DNA of 64,000 bases, taken from contig NZ_CP112998.1 in the NCBI RefSeq assembly GCF_026625565.1, positions 3,660,501 to 3,724,500 of the forward strand, read 5' to 3'. Source of the stretch: Dyadobacter pollutisoli (GTDB taxonomy: Bacteria > Bacteroidota > Bacteroidia > Cytophagales > Spirosomataceae). Both the position numbers and the translations under genes were made by a program. Below the pieces are notes generated by a model that ran no database searches, had not been told where the DNA came from, and was given only the letters and a program-made list of their open reading frames with translations. Of this stretch, positions 8,776 through 17,046 are shown piece by piece; the first letter of the stretch is position 1, and every line of letters begins with the position of its first letter.

Positions 8776-9510
8776 ATGGATATAGGAATTATTGGGTCAG
8801 GCGCGGTAGGAAGTTGCCTGGCCTCCAAATTTGTAAAGCTGGGACACAGGGTTTCCATTGCAAATTCACGGGGACCTGCTTCTTTAAAACAGCTGGCTAA
8901 GGAAACCGGCGCAGAGGCCACTACTGTTGAGGATGCCGTCAAGAATAAACAGGTAATCATTGTTTCAATCCCGTCGAAAAACATACCGGATCTTTCCAAA
9001 AAACTGTTTGCTGATCTTCCCAAAGGCGTGGTGGTCATTGACACCTGTAATTATTACCCGCTTCTCCGCGACGGGACCATTGCCGGAATTGAAGAAAGTG
9101 GTATAGATAGCTTATGGGTTCAGGAGCAATTGGGCGTTGCGATTGTCAAAGTATTCAATTCGATTTTCGCTACAAGCCTCAATGATCCCGGCCGGGCAAA
9201 GGATGATAAAAATCGCATTGCATTGGCTGTTTCGGGCGACGACCCCAAGGCGAAGGATGTTGTTTTCGGGCTGGTAGACGAACTGGGCTACGACCCATTC
9301 GACATCGGTACGATTGCCCAATCGTGGAAGCAACAGCCGGGTACTACTATTTATTGCAGGGATATTAATCTGGCAGAACTCAAAAGAAGAGTTGATGCAA
9401 TGGGAACGGACTGGTCTGAAATGCATGACGTAATTATCGGACAACATCACGCTGACGAAAGTTTAATGGCCGTAGATACGCCGACCTGGCTGAAAAGCTT
9501 GAACGACTAA
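8776..9510 (+). CDS. NADPH-dependent F420 reductase-like / NAD(P)-binding protein
   Basis: A 244-residue cytoplasmic oxidoreductase with an N-terminal Rossmann fold: the dinucleotide motif GIIGSGAVGSCLA at residues 4-16 (GxGxxG) and 'IANSRGP' after strand 2, the Arg of which favours NADP(H). The overall layout matches the F420-dependent NADP reductase / 6-phosphogluconate dehydrogenase-like group (TIGR01915-type, 'VKVFNSIFATSL'). Bacteroidota generally do not make F420, so the real cofactor partner or substrate is uncertain. Second gene of the operator-controlled pair, converging on the DinB gene 8 bases beyond its stop. Confidence 0.85.
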   Translation: MDIGIIGSGAVGSCLASKFVKLGHRVSIANSRGPASLKQLAKETGAEATTVEDAVKNKQVIIVSIPSKNIPDLSKKLFADLPKGVVVIDTCNYYPLLRDGTIAGIEESGIDSLWVQEQLGVAIVKVFNSIFATSLNDPGRAKDDKNRIALAVSGDDPKAKDVVFGLVDELGYDPFDIGTIAQSWKQQPGTTIYCRDINLAELKRRVDAMGTDWSEMHDVIIGQHHADESLMAVDTPTWLKSLND

Positions 9511-9517
9511 AAACCAC

Positions 9518-9991
9518 TCAAATCGCCCGCTTTGCAGGAAAATTTCGCGCGAATAGCACATAATCCGTTGTCGGAGGGGTGAACCCCAGTTCTCTGATAC
9601 GTCTGGCGACCTGCCCGCGATGATAAGTGGCATGGTTGACTACGTGTGCCAGCAAATCCTGGGTCGTGTTTTCCTGAGGCTGACCGGCCAGATTGTTATA
9701 TGCAACCCAATTGTTGAACTCGTCCGGGTCCAGGGTTTGGACGTATTTCAGCCAAAGCTCCCCATTATTATCCAGTTCGACGGTCAGCGGACGCAGTTCC
9801 AGGACCTGCCAGACAGGCTCGTCCTCCTGCTGACCCACAATGCGCTTGTACCAGTTTGACTGCGCCAGTTGCAAGTGGCTCATTAGCCTAATGCAATCGT
9901 AATCCTCTATATTATTATCAATTAGAAAATTGCCGAGGGCAGCGTTAGCCCAGCTATTAAAACGAAAAAGCCTATCGAAGTAGTCGTTCAT
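9518..9991 (-). CDS. DinB family protein
   Basis: 157 residues from the ATG at 9991. An upstream in-frame ATG at 10033 adds 14 residues (MRKSHNFNSNTSII) that family members lack. Four-helix-bundle DinB/YfiT fold: N-terminal 'MNDYFDRLFRFNSWANAAL', the first metal-ligand His in 'LMSHLQLAQSNWYKRI', and the two C-terminal His residues in 'HVVNHATYHRGQVARRI'. The three-His metal site is therefore complete. Such proteins act as metal-dependent small-molecule thiol transferases or damage-inducible proteins of unknown substrate. Monocistronic as far as can be seen. Confidence 0.88.
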   Translation of the reverse strand: MNDYFDRLFRFNSWANAALGNFLIDNNIEDYDCIRLMSHLQLAQSNWYKRIVGQQEDEPVWQVLELRPLTVELDNNGELWLKYVQTLDPDEFNNWVAYNNLAGQPQENTTQDLLAHVVNHATYHRGQVARRIRELGFTPPTTDYVLFARNFPAKRAI

Positions 9992-10139
9992 TATTATTGA
10001 TGTATTTGAATTAAAATTATGTGATTTTCGCAAAAAATGAAATTGAATCCCTGAAACTCAAACACAGCTAGGTCGCATTCCTAAAAACGGATGTATTTTA
10101 TTTCTTCAATCGGTATACAAAAGTTCATATTTTTGTTTC

Positions 10140-10494
10140 GTGATCGAAGGTAAGTATATCCTGTTTTTCTTCGGGGCACTGGGAGCTTTTAATGGCCTCA
10201 TTATGGGGCTCTGTTTCGTGTTTTTTTACCGAAAACGAAATTTGTCCAGCTTCGTTCTGGGATGTTTGCTGCTTGCTTTAAGCATTCGGATCGGCAAGTC
10301 GGTATTTGTATATTTATTTATTCAAAGGAAAGGCAGACAGCCCATTGAGCATTAAACCCATTAAAAATCCTGTTAAACAACCAGGAGCTAATGATGCTCT
10401 TACACTTGCAAAACTCCATCAGGTCATGATGCAGCAAGAGCTTTTCAAAAACCCTAACCTGACATTGGCCGAGCTGGCAAAAAAGTGTCGCTGA
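10140..10494 (+). pseudogene. Remnant of a membrane-anchored AraC family regulator
   Basis: The first 60 residues from a GTG at 10140 ('ILFFFGALGAFNGLIMGLCFVFFY' then 'LSSFVLGCLLLALSIRIGKSVFVYLF') match the beginning of the seven-helix sensor domain of Bacteroidota AraC regulators. The frame then shifts and resumes at about 10340 with 'LTLAKLHQVMMQQELFKNPNLTLAELAKK', which is the linker and first helix of the AraC DNA-binding domain. It stops at 10494 before the recognition helices. Most of the membrane domain and nearly all of the DNA-binding domain are missing. The gene is decayed by an internal deletion, a frame change and a 3' truncation. Boundaries are approximate. Confidence 0.75.
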
Positions 10495-10850
10495 TTTTAG
10501 AATTATATCCCATTTCTTTTTGAGCGATCATCATATACACGGTGTACATAGCCCAAAGATCAGCAATCCACTTTTCGGTACCCGACACACTGCAATGCCG
10601 GCATCCGGGGGATTTTCAACGCACCCGCACCATAACAGGGCAGCTCTTTCTAGTTTGTTCATTGTTCATCGCATTTAATAAGGAATGCGTTATTCGGGAG
10701 ATGGATTGAGAAATGCAAATTGAGGAGGGGGATATTTTGTGGTATTTCCACTTTCAAGAAATCATACTCAACCGATTGAAAACTAATATCTTCCTTTCAT
10801 TCAATAAGAGGATTCAGCGTAAGGAAAAGATTGATGGAAATGTCTTTTTG
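10495..10850. other. Non-coding or decayed stretch after the AraC relic
   Basis: No supported gene. On the minus strand around 10500-10610 a short open stretch reads with protein-like character (CRHC...GTEKWIADLWAMYTVY) but has no start and no partner. It may be another relic. The region marks a breakpoint where older sequence was lost. Confidence 0.4.
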
Positions 10851-10883
10851 ATTATACAATATGTATAATTTTTCGTATCTTCG
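10851..10883 (+). promoter_or_regulatory. Operator-promoter of the GNAT/HTH pair
   Basis: A perfect inverted repeat ATTATACA-ATA-TGTATAAT occupies 10851-10869. It is followed by TATCTTCG (10876-10883), one base off the TAnnTTTG -7 pattern, 14 bases before the ATG at 10898. An upstream TTTTTG at 10845-10850 could serve as -33. The repeat sits where an HTH antitoxin would autorepress. Confidence 0.6.
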
Positions 10884-10897
10884 TTAATGGTGATTGG

Positions 10898-11404
10898 ATG
10901 GATATCAGGATAACCCAGTTTAGTGATTCTAAAAGTATTGACGCAAAAATTATTAAATCGGCGGGCTTGGCGCTTCCCACTTTTGGTGGGTGGCGGTTTA
11001 ACTTTGAGAAACATGCAAGGAACGCCGCATTTCAAACATATGTGCTGGTTACAGAGGAAACACCTTATGCCATTGAGGGATGCTTGATTTTTAGATTGAA
11101 GGACGAAATGGAACCTTATATGGCGTACATTGAAATTGCTCCGCACAACAAGGGAGAAAATCGTCGTTTTGATCGTGTGGCAGGATGCCTGATTGCTTTT
11201 GCCAGCAGGCTGAGTTTTATTCATGGAAAAGATCATTTCAAGGGCTGGCTGGCATTTGATGTTTTAGAAGAACGCGAGGAAGACGAGGTAAAGCTGATGA
11301 CTGTTTACTGCCAAAAATACGGAGCATTGAAATGGAGCGGGACAACGATGGTAATATCACCGGAAGCAGGCGAAAAACTGATTTTTAAATTCTTGGAACA
11401 ATGA
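10898..11404 (+). CDS. GNAT-like acyltransferase, probable toxin of a type II pair
   Basis: A 168-residue protein with an acyl-CoA N-acyltransferase fold in its C-terminal two thirds: 'YMAYIEIAPHNKGENRRF' is the strand-4 / acyl-CoA entry segment, and 'VAGCLIAFASRLSF' is the following helix. 'YGALKWSGTTMVISPEAGEKLI' is the family's closing block. The canonical Q/RxxGxG/A loop is not recognisable and is replaced by 'NKGENRRFDRVAG', as in a set of Bacteroidota proteins always followed by an HTH gene. Its stop overlaps the next start by 4 bases (ATGA), so translation is coupled. Operon order, size and the palindrome in front suggest a toxin-antitoxin pair. Toxicity is inference and has not been shown. 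Confidence 0.7.
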   Translation: MDIRITQFSDSKSIDAKIIKSAGLALPTFGGWRFNFEKHARNAAFQTYVLVTEETPYAIEGCLIFRLKDEMEPYMAYIEIAPHNKGENRRFDRVAGCLIAFASRLSFIHGKDHFKGWLAFDVLEEREEDEVKLMTVYCQKYGALKWSGTTMVISPEAGEKLIFKFLEQ

Positions 11405-11874
11405 AAAAAGAGAGCGACGAAATTCTGGTAGAGGATATCTGGAATGAGCAAAAAAAGGCTGGTCTGAAAGAGTTTATTCTTTCGGAATCGGCCAAGCAAT
11501 CAGAAGAAAGAAGGCTGAGGAATGAGTTGCTGGCGATCCAGTATCGAATGCAGGATTACATTGAAAGTGAAAATCCAACCAATATGCTGCGATTAATGGA
11601 TTTTGTAAAAATGTACCTTCATACATTGAATGTCACACAAAAAAAACTGGCCGAATTGTTTGAAATGAAGGACAGCAACCTTCATAAATATCTGGTTGGA
11701 GAAAGAAAATTGAATGCCGATCTTGTTCTCAAACTCAGCTCATTCTCGCATGTTGATCCTGAATACTGGTTCAGGGTGGAAGTTAAAAATGAACTGATTG
11801 AAATTAATAAAGAGAAGGCTAAGGCAAAAGATTATCAGAAGTACGATTACCGTAATCTACTGGCGGCTTCTTGA
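11401..11874 (+). CDS. XRE-type HTH protein, probable antitoxin and autorepressor
   Basis: 157 residues. The N-terminal 70 residues are charged and probably helical ('DEILVEDIWNEQKKAGLKEF', 'QSEERRLRNELLAIQYRMQDY') and could wrap the partner. Residues about 75-120 form a lambda-repressor-type helix-turn-helix: 'LNVTQKKLAELFEMKDSNLHK' gives helices 2 and 3 and 'YLVGERKLNADLVLKLSSF' helix 4. Overlap of the start codon with the upstream gene's stop (ATGA) indicates a two-gene unit. The expected binding site is the ATTATACA-ATA-TGTATAAT repeat at 10851-10869. An alternative reading is an ordinary regulator of an acetyltransferase gene. Confidence 0.75.
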   Translation: MKKESDEILVEDIWNEQKKAGLKEFILSESAKQSEERRLRNELLAIQYRMQDYIESENPTNMLRLMDFVKMYLHTLNVTQKKLAELFEMKDSNLHKYLVGERKLNADLVLKLSSFSHVDPEYWFRVEVKNELIEINKEKAKAKDYQKYDYRNLLAAS

Positions 11875-11914
11875 TGGTCTCAGTACCTCATTTAATCGTC
11901 AAACAATTTCGGCT

Positions 11915-12622
11915 TTGATAAAACAGCTACTAACCATCGCCCTATTTTCCCTCTTCGGCCATTTCTGTGCCGGGCAGGGAAAAAGCATTTCTATTCCATT
12001 GAATAGCAATGGAGACACTACGTTTTGGTACAAGTACCAAAATCAAAAGTTCGCGGAAATGGGTATGTCAAACCTGATTTACTCCAAAGACACCATGGTA
12101 CTTCGTTTTTCAACAGAGATTCAGGCGGTTGAAATTCGTACGGCAGATTTCAAGACCTTTTCTGGCACCCTTTACAATTTCACCAAAAAGTATGTACCTG
12201 ATTCCTGTCAGCAGGAAAAAGAAAAGCAAAGCAAATTACTGTTCAACAAAACAGCCATCAACAAAACTGCCGCCAGGCAGATTTATGAGACTTTCAAGAA
12301 GCTTTCGATCGATACTGTACCGAGCCAGGAACAAATAGAACGTTGGCCTATGTTCTCTGACGGAATTAGCTACGTGATCGAATACGCAACACCATCGGTT
12401 TATTCTTTTAAATCATATGGAGAACCTTGGGGTTCCCGAAACGAATTAAAGGAGGCAGCCGCGATTGACGATCTTGTAAGGGAACTGAAAGTATCGTTGC
12501 CACTTTACACGTCCTTCGACTCTTTCATCAATTCCCTACCAGTTGGCACCTATCATGCAGGCGGTATTTCGTTGATCACCACATCAAAAGAAAGTAAAAA
12601 GATCCGACGAAAAAGTCGTTAA
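11915..12622 (+). CDS. Secreted hypothetical protein, probable TTG start
   Basis: I do not recognise this protein. The frame is open from an ATG at 11798 inside the antitoxin gene, but that start gives 39 unconvincing residues before a clear signal peptide. TTG at 11915 gives 'LIKQLLTIALFSLFGHFCAGQG', with a hydrophobic core and AGQ cleavage site, and avoids the overlap, so it is preferred. No ribosome binding site decides between them. The mature part of about 215 residues is rich in Lys, Ser and Thr. It contains 'TFWYKYQNQKFAEMG' and ends with a basic tail (SKKIRRKSR). No catalytic motif was seen. It could be a periplasmic or surface protein unrelated to the toxin-antitoxin pair upstream. 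Confidence 0.6.
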   Translation: MIKQLLTIALFSLFGHFCAGQGKSISIPLNSNGDTTFWYKYQNQKFAEMGMSNLIYSKDTMVLRFSTEIQAVEIRTADFKTFSGTLYNFTKKYVPDSCQQEKEKQSKLLFNKTAINKTAARQIYETFKKLSIDTVPSQEQIERWPMFSDGISYVIEYATPSVYSFKSYGEPWGSRNELKEAAAIDDLVRELKVSLPLYTSFDSFINSLPVGTYHAGGISLITTSKESKKIRRKSR

Positions 12623-12740
12623 ATCTGAATGATTTGCGAACCCTTGAATTAATCTCGTGTTGCTTGATTATCAGTCATTTCTAGATAGGGAAGCCTGTAT
12701 TTGGGATGCGAAAGATATTGTAACCGTGGTATCTATTCAT

Positions 12741-13604
12741 TTATCCTTTCTCAGGTCCCGAACTCGCCCATATAAATTGCGGAAAATCCTGAATGCGCTT
12801 GCCGCGATACATTCTCAAAAACGTGCGTTGCATGGCAAACCCATTTACCTCGGCCCATTGAACCGCCGAACTGTTCTGTGTGGGAATATCTATAAAAACC
12901 GTTTCACCTCGCAGCTGCCCTATAATTTCGTCTAGTACCTGCCGGCCTGCGTCCAAAGTGACCGCAACGGCCGGGCCGATCTGAACCGCGGAAATTCCTG
13001 CCCGGGTACACGCGTAACTCACAGGCTGGTGATCGTCGTCCTGGGTATAACAAAATGGTACCCTCTGCCCCATGAGACTACGGAGCAGCATAGTTCTGTC
13101 AGCACCAGTGGCTAACATATCGAGCGTGATAATGTCTCGCATTACTTCCTCAACGACAATTTGTTCGGCGCGTACAGGCGCAGGGTGTCCGGGTAAGGGC
13201 TCACGCATGAACCGTGTTACTTCATATTCTCCTTCAAACCCCAATTTGCGGTACAAACCCTCTCCCAATGCCGTCGCGTCCAGTCGAATGGTGGTCATGC
13301 CTTTGTTTTCCAGATATCGAATGGCGTGCAGCAGCATTTGCTTGGCTATCCCCTGGTTCCTGAATGCGGTGTCGACCAGCACCATGGCTATCCAGGCACA
13401 TGTACCGAAGCAGCAGGTCGTGGTGGTAGCGACGGAAATTCCTTCTTTTTCTGCTATAAGACAGCCTTCTGGTTCTAATTCCATGGTGCGAAGCCAATCT
13501 GCATCAGACTGGTTCCACCCTGCCTGATTGACCAAATGCCTGCAAAATGGCAGATCAGCTACGGTCATTTTCCTTATTTTCACAAAATCCGAATGCTCTT
13601 GCAT
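12741..13604 (-). CDS. GNAT family N-acetyltransferase with C-terminal second domain
   Basis: A 287-residue two-domain acetyltransferase. The N-terminal domain (about 1-140) is a standard GNAT: 'VKIRKMTVADLPFCRHLVNQAGW' opens the fold and 'WIAMVLVDTAFRNQGIAKQML' is motif A with the acetyl-CoA pyrophosphate loop RNQGIA. 'LDATALGEGLYRKLGFEGEYEVTRF' is motif B. The C-terminal 130 residues match the extra domain found in the YitH/Acetyltransf_18 type, where it completes the active site. The start at 13604 is kept; an internal ATG at 13568 (MTVADLPF) is too close to the first strand. Acceptor substrate unknown. It stands alone between plus-strand genes. Confidence 0.88.
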   Translation of the reverse strand: MQEHSDFVKIRKMTVADLPFCRHLVNQAGWNQSDADWLRTMELEPEGCLIAEKEGISVATTTTCCFGTCAWIAMVLVDTAFRNQGIAKQMLLHAIRYLENKGMTTIRLDATALGEGLYRKLGFEGEYEVTRFMREPLPGHPAPVRAEQIVVEEVMRDIITLDMLATGADRTMLLRSLMGQRVPFCYTQDDDHQPVSYACTRAGISAVQIGPAVAVTLDAGRQVLDEIIGQLRGETVFIDIPTQNSSAVQWAEVNGFAMQRTFLRMYRGKRIQDFPQFIWASSGPEKG

Positions 13605-13732
13605 GTCATCAAGTAACTAACAAAATGTATAGTGCAGCCATTGGATAGTATGTCAAATTAATTTGTTCTATCACTGAGGCCTTCGTTAAAAGCAAACGGG
13701 CGTCTCGTTTTAATTAGCAAATATTCTGAATC

Positions 13733-14614
13733 ATGGAAAACCAAGTTATTGCCCGAAAAATAGTTACCGTTCACGCTCCGCAGGCTCATCAGGGATTTCT
13801 CGGCCCCGACCATATGGCCCGTGCGGTGATACAAAATGAATTTACAAGCAGCGATCCATTCATTTTACTGATGGATGATGTACTCGATAAAAAGAATGAT
13901 GAACCGGTCGGCGGTCCACATCCACACGCTGGATTTGAAACGGTTTCATTACTGTTGGAAGGCGAGATCGGCGACATTGGACATTGGATGAAGGAGGGTG
14001 ATTTTCAGATGATGACCGCCGGAAGCGGCATTGTACATACGGAATCCATTGATCGCAAATCTAAAATGCGGTTGCTGCAAATGTGGCTGAGCCTTCCCAA
14101 GGCGGACCGCTGGACGACTCCCCGCGTGCAGGATATTTCGTTTGCAAATGCGCCCCATTTGTCTGAAAATGGCACAAAAATCAGGTTGTATAGCGGCTCA
14201 TTTGCCGGGCTTACCTCGCCGGTTCAAAATTATGTACCGCTCATTGTTGCGGATATTCAGCTGCAACCTGGCGTAAGCATGGCACACGAGCTCAGTAATT
14301 CGTACAATGCATTTTTGTATGTGATCGAAGGTAACGTTCAGGTTGGTGATGACGGTCAGCGTTTACAAGAAAACCAAGTGGGATGGCTGGACCAGCCGGA
14401 CGGTGACGCACAAACTGAACTGATACTGACTGCCGGTGAGAATGGTGGCAGGGTTATTCTTTATGCCGGACAGCCTCAAAACGACCCTATTGTTTCCTAC
14501 GGGCCATTTATCGCCGATGACCAGGAAGAAATCAGGGGCCTATACCGGGATTTCCGACAAGGCAAAATGGGACACGTCTCGGCTTTACCAGCCGGGCAAA
14601 GATTCAACTACTAA
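13733..14614 (+). CDS. Pirin family protein
   Basis: A 293-residue bicupin protein of the pirin family. The N-terminal cupin has the metal site 'GGPHPHAGFETVSLLLEGEIG' (His-x-His) and 'TAGSGIVHTES' (His and Glu), giving the usual three-His/one-Glu iron set. The second cupin ('PGVSMAHELSNSYNAFLYVIEG') lacks a full metal site, as in other pirins. Bacterial pirins include quercetin-2,3-dioxygenases and regulators of central metabolism by protein contact. Which applies here is not visible. Monocistronic. Confidence 0.92.
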   Translation: MENQVIARKIVTVHAPQAHQGFLGPDHMARAVIQNEFTSSDPFILLMDDVLDKKNDEPVGGPHPHAGFETVSLLLEGEIGDIGHWMKEGDFQMMTAGSGIVHTESIDRKSKMRLLQMWLSLPKADRWTTPRVQDISFANAPHLSENGTKIRLYSGSFAGLTSPVQNYVPLIVADIQLQPGVSMAHELSNSYNAFLYVIEGNVQVGDDGQRLQENQVGWLDQPDGDAQTELILTAGENGGRVILYAGQPQNDPIVSYGPFIADDQEEIRGLYRDFRQGKMGHVSALPAGQRFNY

Positions 14615-14643
14615 AATACATTACTGGTTGGCATTGGAATAAA

Positions 14644-14668
14644 TGGCGCGGGGCACATCTTCGCGCCA
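14644..14668 (+). terminator. Weak hairpin after the pirin gene
   Basis: TGGCGCG (14644-14650) pairs with CGCGCCA (14662-14668) around an 11-base loop and is followed by an AT-rich stretch without a real T tract. It may be a weak terminator. Confidence 0.3.
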
Positions 14669-14709
14669 ACTTATTTAATAACTTGCCGTGAAGCAAAGCC
14701 TAACCGACA

Positions 14710-15750
14710 ATGAAAAAACTGATACTACTCACTGCGTTCCTTGTTGCCATTCATATTCCCAGACTTGTTTCCGCTCAAACCGCCCTCCAAGGCTCCGTAG
14801 AACGCATTAAGGTGCACGGAAAAGGATTGGAAGGTAATCTGGAAGGCAATTCTGCCGACCCGGAGGTATCGATTTATCTGCCACCAAGCTATAAAAAGGA
14901 TTCAAAACGCCGCTATCCCGTCGTATACCTGCTACATGGCTTCACCGATAATGATGCACAATGGTATGGGCTTGTGAAGCATTGGATCAACCTGCCAGTC
15001 ATCGTCGACAAGGTTTTTGCCGGAGGACAGGCTCAGGAAATGATCATCGTGACGCCCAATGCGTATACGCGCAGCGGAGGAAGTTTCTATTCTAACTCGA
15101 TCACCGTCGGCAACTGGGAAGAATATGTCGCCAACGAACTGGTCAGCTATATCGATCAGCATTATCGTACCATTGCAAAAGCTGCCAGCCGCGGCCTTGC
15201 GGGGCATTCTATGGGTGGTTATGGAACAATGCGCATTGGGGAGCGGTACCCGAAAGTCTTTTCAAGTCTTTATCTGCTGAGTCCGTGCTGTATGGTACCC
15301 GGTGGTAGCCGTTCGCCCGAATCACTTGCAAAAATAGAGGCGATAAAAGATCCTGCTGATTTCAATAAGGCAGATTTTGGCACAAAAGCGGCGCTTGCAT
15401 CGGCAGCGGCCTGGTCCCCAAACCCAACGAAACCACCATTTTACACCGACCAGATTGTCGAGAATGGCGAGTACCAAAAAATGACCGAAACAAAATGGGC
15501 TGCTAATTCCGGATTGGCGACGATAGATCAATACATTTCAAATCTGAAACAACTCAAAGGAATCGCTTTCGACGCCGGAGACCGTGATCAGCCCATTGCC
15601 TCGAACATTAAAATACTGCATCAGATATTGGATAACTATAAAATCGAGCATTCTTATGAGGAATATCAGGGTGATCACCTGAACAAAATTGGTGAGCGAA
15701 TTGAGCAAAAGATGCTGCCGTTTTTCTCCAAAAATCTGTCTGGACAATAA
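14710..15750 (+). CDS. Secreted alpha/beta-hydrolase esterase (FrmB / esterase D-like)
   Basis: 346 residues with a signal peptide (MKKLILLTAFLVAI ... PRLVSAQ). It belongs to the putative esterase PF00756 family (esterase D, S-formylglutathione hydrolase FrmB, feruloyl esterase, mycolyltransferase fold). The order is standard: 'YPVVYLLHGFTDNDAQW' for the oxyanion region, nucleophile elbow 'GLAGHSMGGYGTMR' (GHSMGG) near residue 167, the acid in 'AFDAGDRDQP' and the His in 'YEEYQGDHLNKI'. The catalytic triad is therefore complete. Export argues against a role in glutathione metabolism and for cleavage of an external ester, such as a feruloyl or acyl sugar. Confidence 0.88.
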   Translation: MKKLILLTAFLVAIHIPRLVSAQTALQGSVERIKVHGKGLEGNLEGNSADPEVSIYLPPSYKKDSKRRYPVVYLLHGFTDNDAQWYGLVKHWINLPVIVDKVFAGGQAQEMIIVTPNAYTRSGGSFYSNSITVGNWEEYVANELVSYIDQHYRTIAKAASRGLAGHSMGGYGTMRIGERYPKVFSSLYLLSPCCMVPGGSRSPESLAKIEAIKDPADFNKADFGTKAALASAAAWSPNPTKPPFYTDQIVENGEYQKMTETKWAANSGLATIDQYISNLKQLKGIAFDAGDRDQPIASNIKILHQILDNYKIEHSYEEYQGDHLNKIGERIEQKMLPFFSKNLSGQ

Positions 15751-15764
15751 TGACTGGTACCGAT

Positions 15765-16523
15765 CTATTTCGAATCCAGGCTGATCACCTGGGCCTTATG
15801 CTTTTCCGGCAGGATCAGGTTCCGCATCAAATGATGTATCCCGAAAACCCGCAACAATTTATAGGTTGGCAGGATCACAGTCAGGACTGAGCCGTGGCCA
15901 AGCGCGAGCTGCTCATTGACGCGGTCAGGGGCGATTCGCGCCTGTACCTGGCTGAGCAGCATGTACCTACCCCAGCCCAGATGCTTTCGGTATTGTTTGT
16001 ACAGATCAATGGAGAAGTTACTTTTTTCGAGATTTTCGAGCAAATGCTCTTCTCTCATTTTCTTCCAGCTGGGATAATCGACAGGCAAACCGGGTATCTG
16101 CATTCTTGCACCAACCTTACAAAAGACATCGAACGCTTCCGCTTTTTCATCGTCTGTCATTTTCCTTTCCAATAATTCAAATGAGCGAATGGAGTAGTCG
16201 ACGAGCATGAATAACACGTCACGGTATGCCCAATCGGGAATTCGCGCACCGCGCTTGTTTTCTACTTCCTTATGAATGGCGGTGATCTGATCAATGGCTT
16301 TCATTGCCGCGTCGTACTCAGAAAACACAATTTGCCTGGCATATGCTACTGTTGAAAACAGCCTTCCAAGCGGATCAGCAGGCAATTTGCCCGTAAAGTA
16401 AAGCCAGTCCACTGATTTATTCAATGCGAATTCCGCAGAAGCGCCTGCAAAAATAAAGAGGATCGTATCCGCCTTTCCCCAGATCTCCCGCACTATTGAA
16501 CCCTCTTTTACAAACCAATTCAT
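15765..16523 (-). CDS. Oxygenase MpaB family protein (DUF2236)
   Basis: A 252-residue mostly helical protein of the MpaB / latex-clearing-protein domain family. The block 'NWFVKEGSIVREIWGKADTI' followed by 'FAGASAEFALNKSVDWL' and 'RLFSTVAYARQIVFSEYDAA' corresponds to the opening of the family (VxRE..G...L.aG..A...Q..HP). 'YRDVLFMLVDYSIRSFELL' matches the later helix. Family members bind a b-type haem and cleave hydrocarbons or act in secondary metabolism. The start codon overlaps the upstream DUF2809 stop by 4 bases, so the two are translationally coupled. Physiological substrate unknown. Confidence 0.82.
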   Translation of the reverse strand: MNWFVKEGSIVREIWGKADTILFIFAGASAEFALNKSVDWLYFTGKLPADPLGRLFSTVAYARQIVFSEYDAAMKAIDQITAIHKEVENKRGARIPDWAYRDVLFMLVDYSIRSFELLERKMTDDEKAEAFDVFCKVGARMQIPGLPVDYPSWKKMREEHLLENLEKSNFSIDLYKQYRKHLGWGRYMLLSQVQARIAPDRVNEQLALGHGSVLTVILPTYKLLRVFGIHHLMRNLILPEKHKAQVISLDSK

Positions 16524-16921
16524 ATTTTCTGAAAGCGTAAAGCCATTTTTTCGATTATCAAAACAAATACAATACCCAAAGTATAAGCCACCATATCCGA
16601 CCAGGAAAAACTGGTACCCAACACCACATTAGCTACCACATTGGTTTCCAGTCCTAAAATTTTAACAATTTGAAAAAACTGCAAGGTTTCTACCAAATAA
16701 GAAAAAAGCAGAACAGCTCCCGCTGCCATCAGCACGGACGTATTAGTAATACCTTTCAGCAAACAATAAAGTAGGATGACAACCAGAAAATCCCCTCCCC
16801 AGGGACGAATGAAGGCATCACGCACAAACAATGCGATCAAAACCTCGGTGACAAAAAGCAGCAACGCGAGGAGGAGATAACTTTTGTTACGCCTTAAAAC
16901 AAATTGATTTTCTAGCCGCAT
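16520..16921 (-). CDS. DUF2809 membrane protein
   Basis: A 133-residue integral membrane protein with four predicted helices: 'SYLLLALLLFVTEVLIALFV', 'DFLVVILLYCLLKGI', 'VLMAAGAVLLFSYLVETLQ' and 'MVAYTLGIVFVLIIEKMAL'. It has the DUF2809/VanZ-like pattern 'FIRPWGGDFLVVILLYCLL' and 'GTSFSWSDMVAYTLG'. Function unknown for the family. It is the first gene of a two-gene unit with the MpaB-like protein. A 19-bp inverted repeat lies 25 bases upstream of its start. Confidence 0.85.
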   Translation of the reverse strand: MRLENQFVLRRNKSYLLLALLLFVTEVLIALFVRDAFIRPWGGDFLVVILLYCLLKGITNTSVLMAAGAVLLFSYLVETLQFFQIVKILGLETNVVANVVLGTSFSWSDMVAYTLGIVFVLIIEKMALRFQKI

Positions 16922-16945
16922 TTGAAGTTTTAGTCAAAATAAAAG

Positions 16946-16964
16946 TACTTTGAAATACAAAGTA
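16946..16964. promoter_or_regulatory. Inverted repeat TACTTTG-N5-CAAAGTA upstream of DUF2809
   Basis: Seven-base arms (16946-16952 and 16958-16964) around AAATA, in the AT-rich leader of the DUF2809/MpaB unit. It could be an operator, or half of it could be the -33 TTTG of a promoter. No regulator can be assigned. Confidence 0.35.
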
Positions 16965-17046
16965 AAAATTAAGAACTGACTTATCCAAATGAACCTTTGG
17001 AAAGGCTCTGATTTTATCAATTACGGCCAGACTTAGATCAATATTT

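Noticed and set aside
12657..12935. 92-codon plus-strand frame overlapping the GNAT gene end
   Set aside because: Overlaps the C-terminal domain of a clear acetyltransferase on the other strand and has no homologous features.
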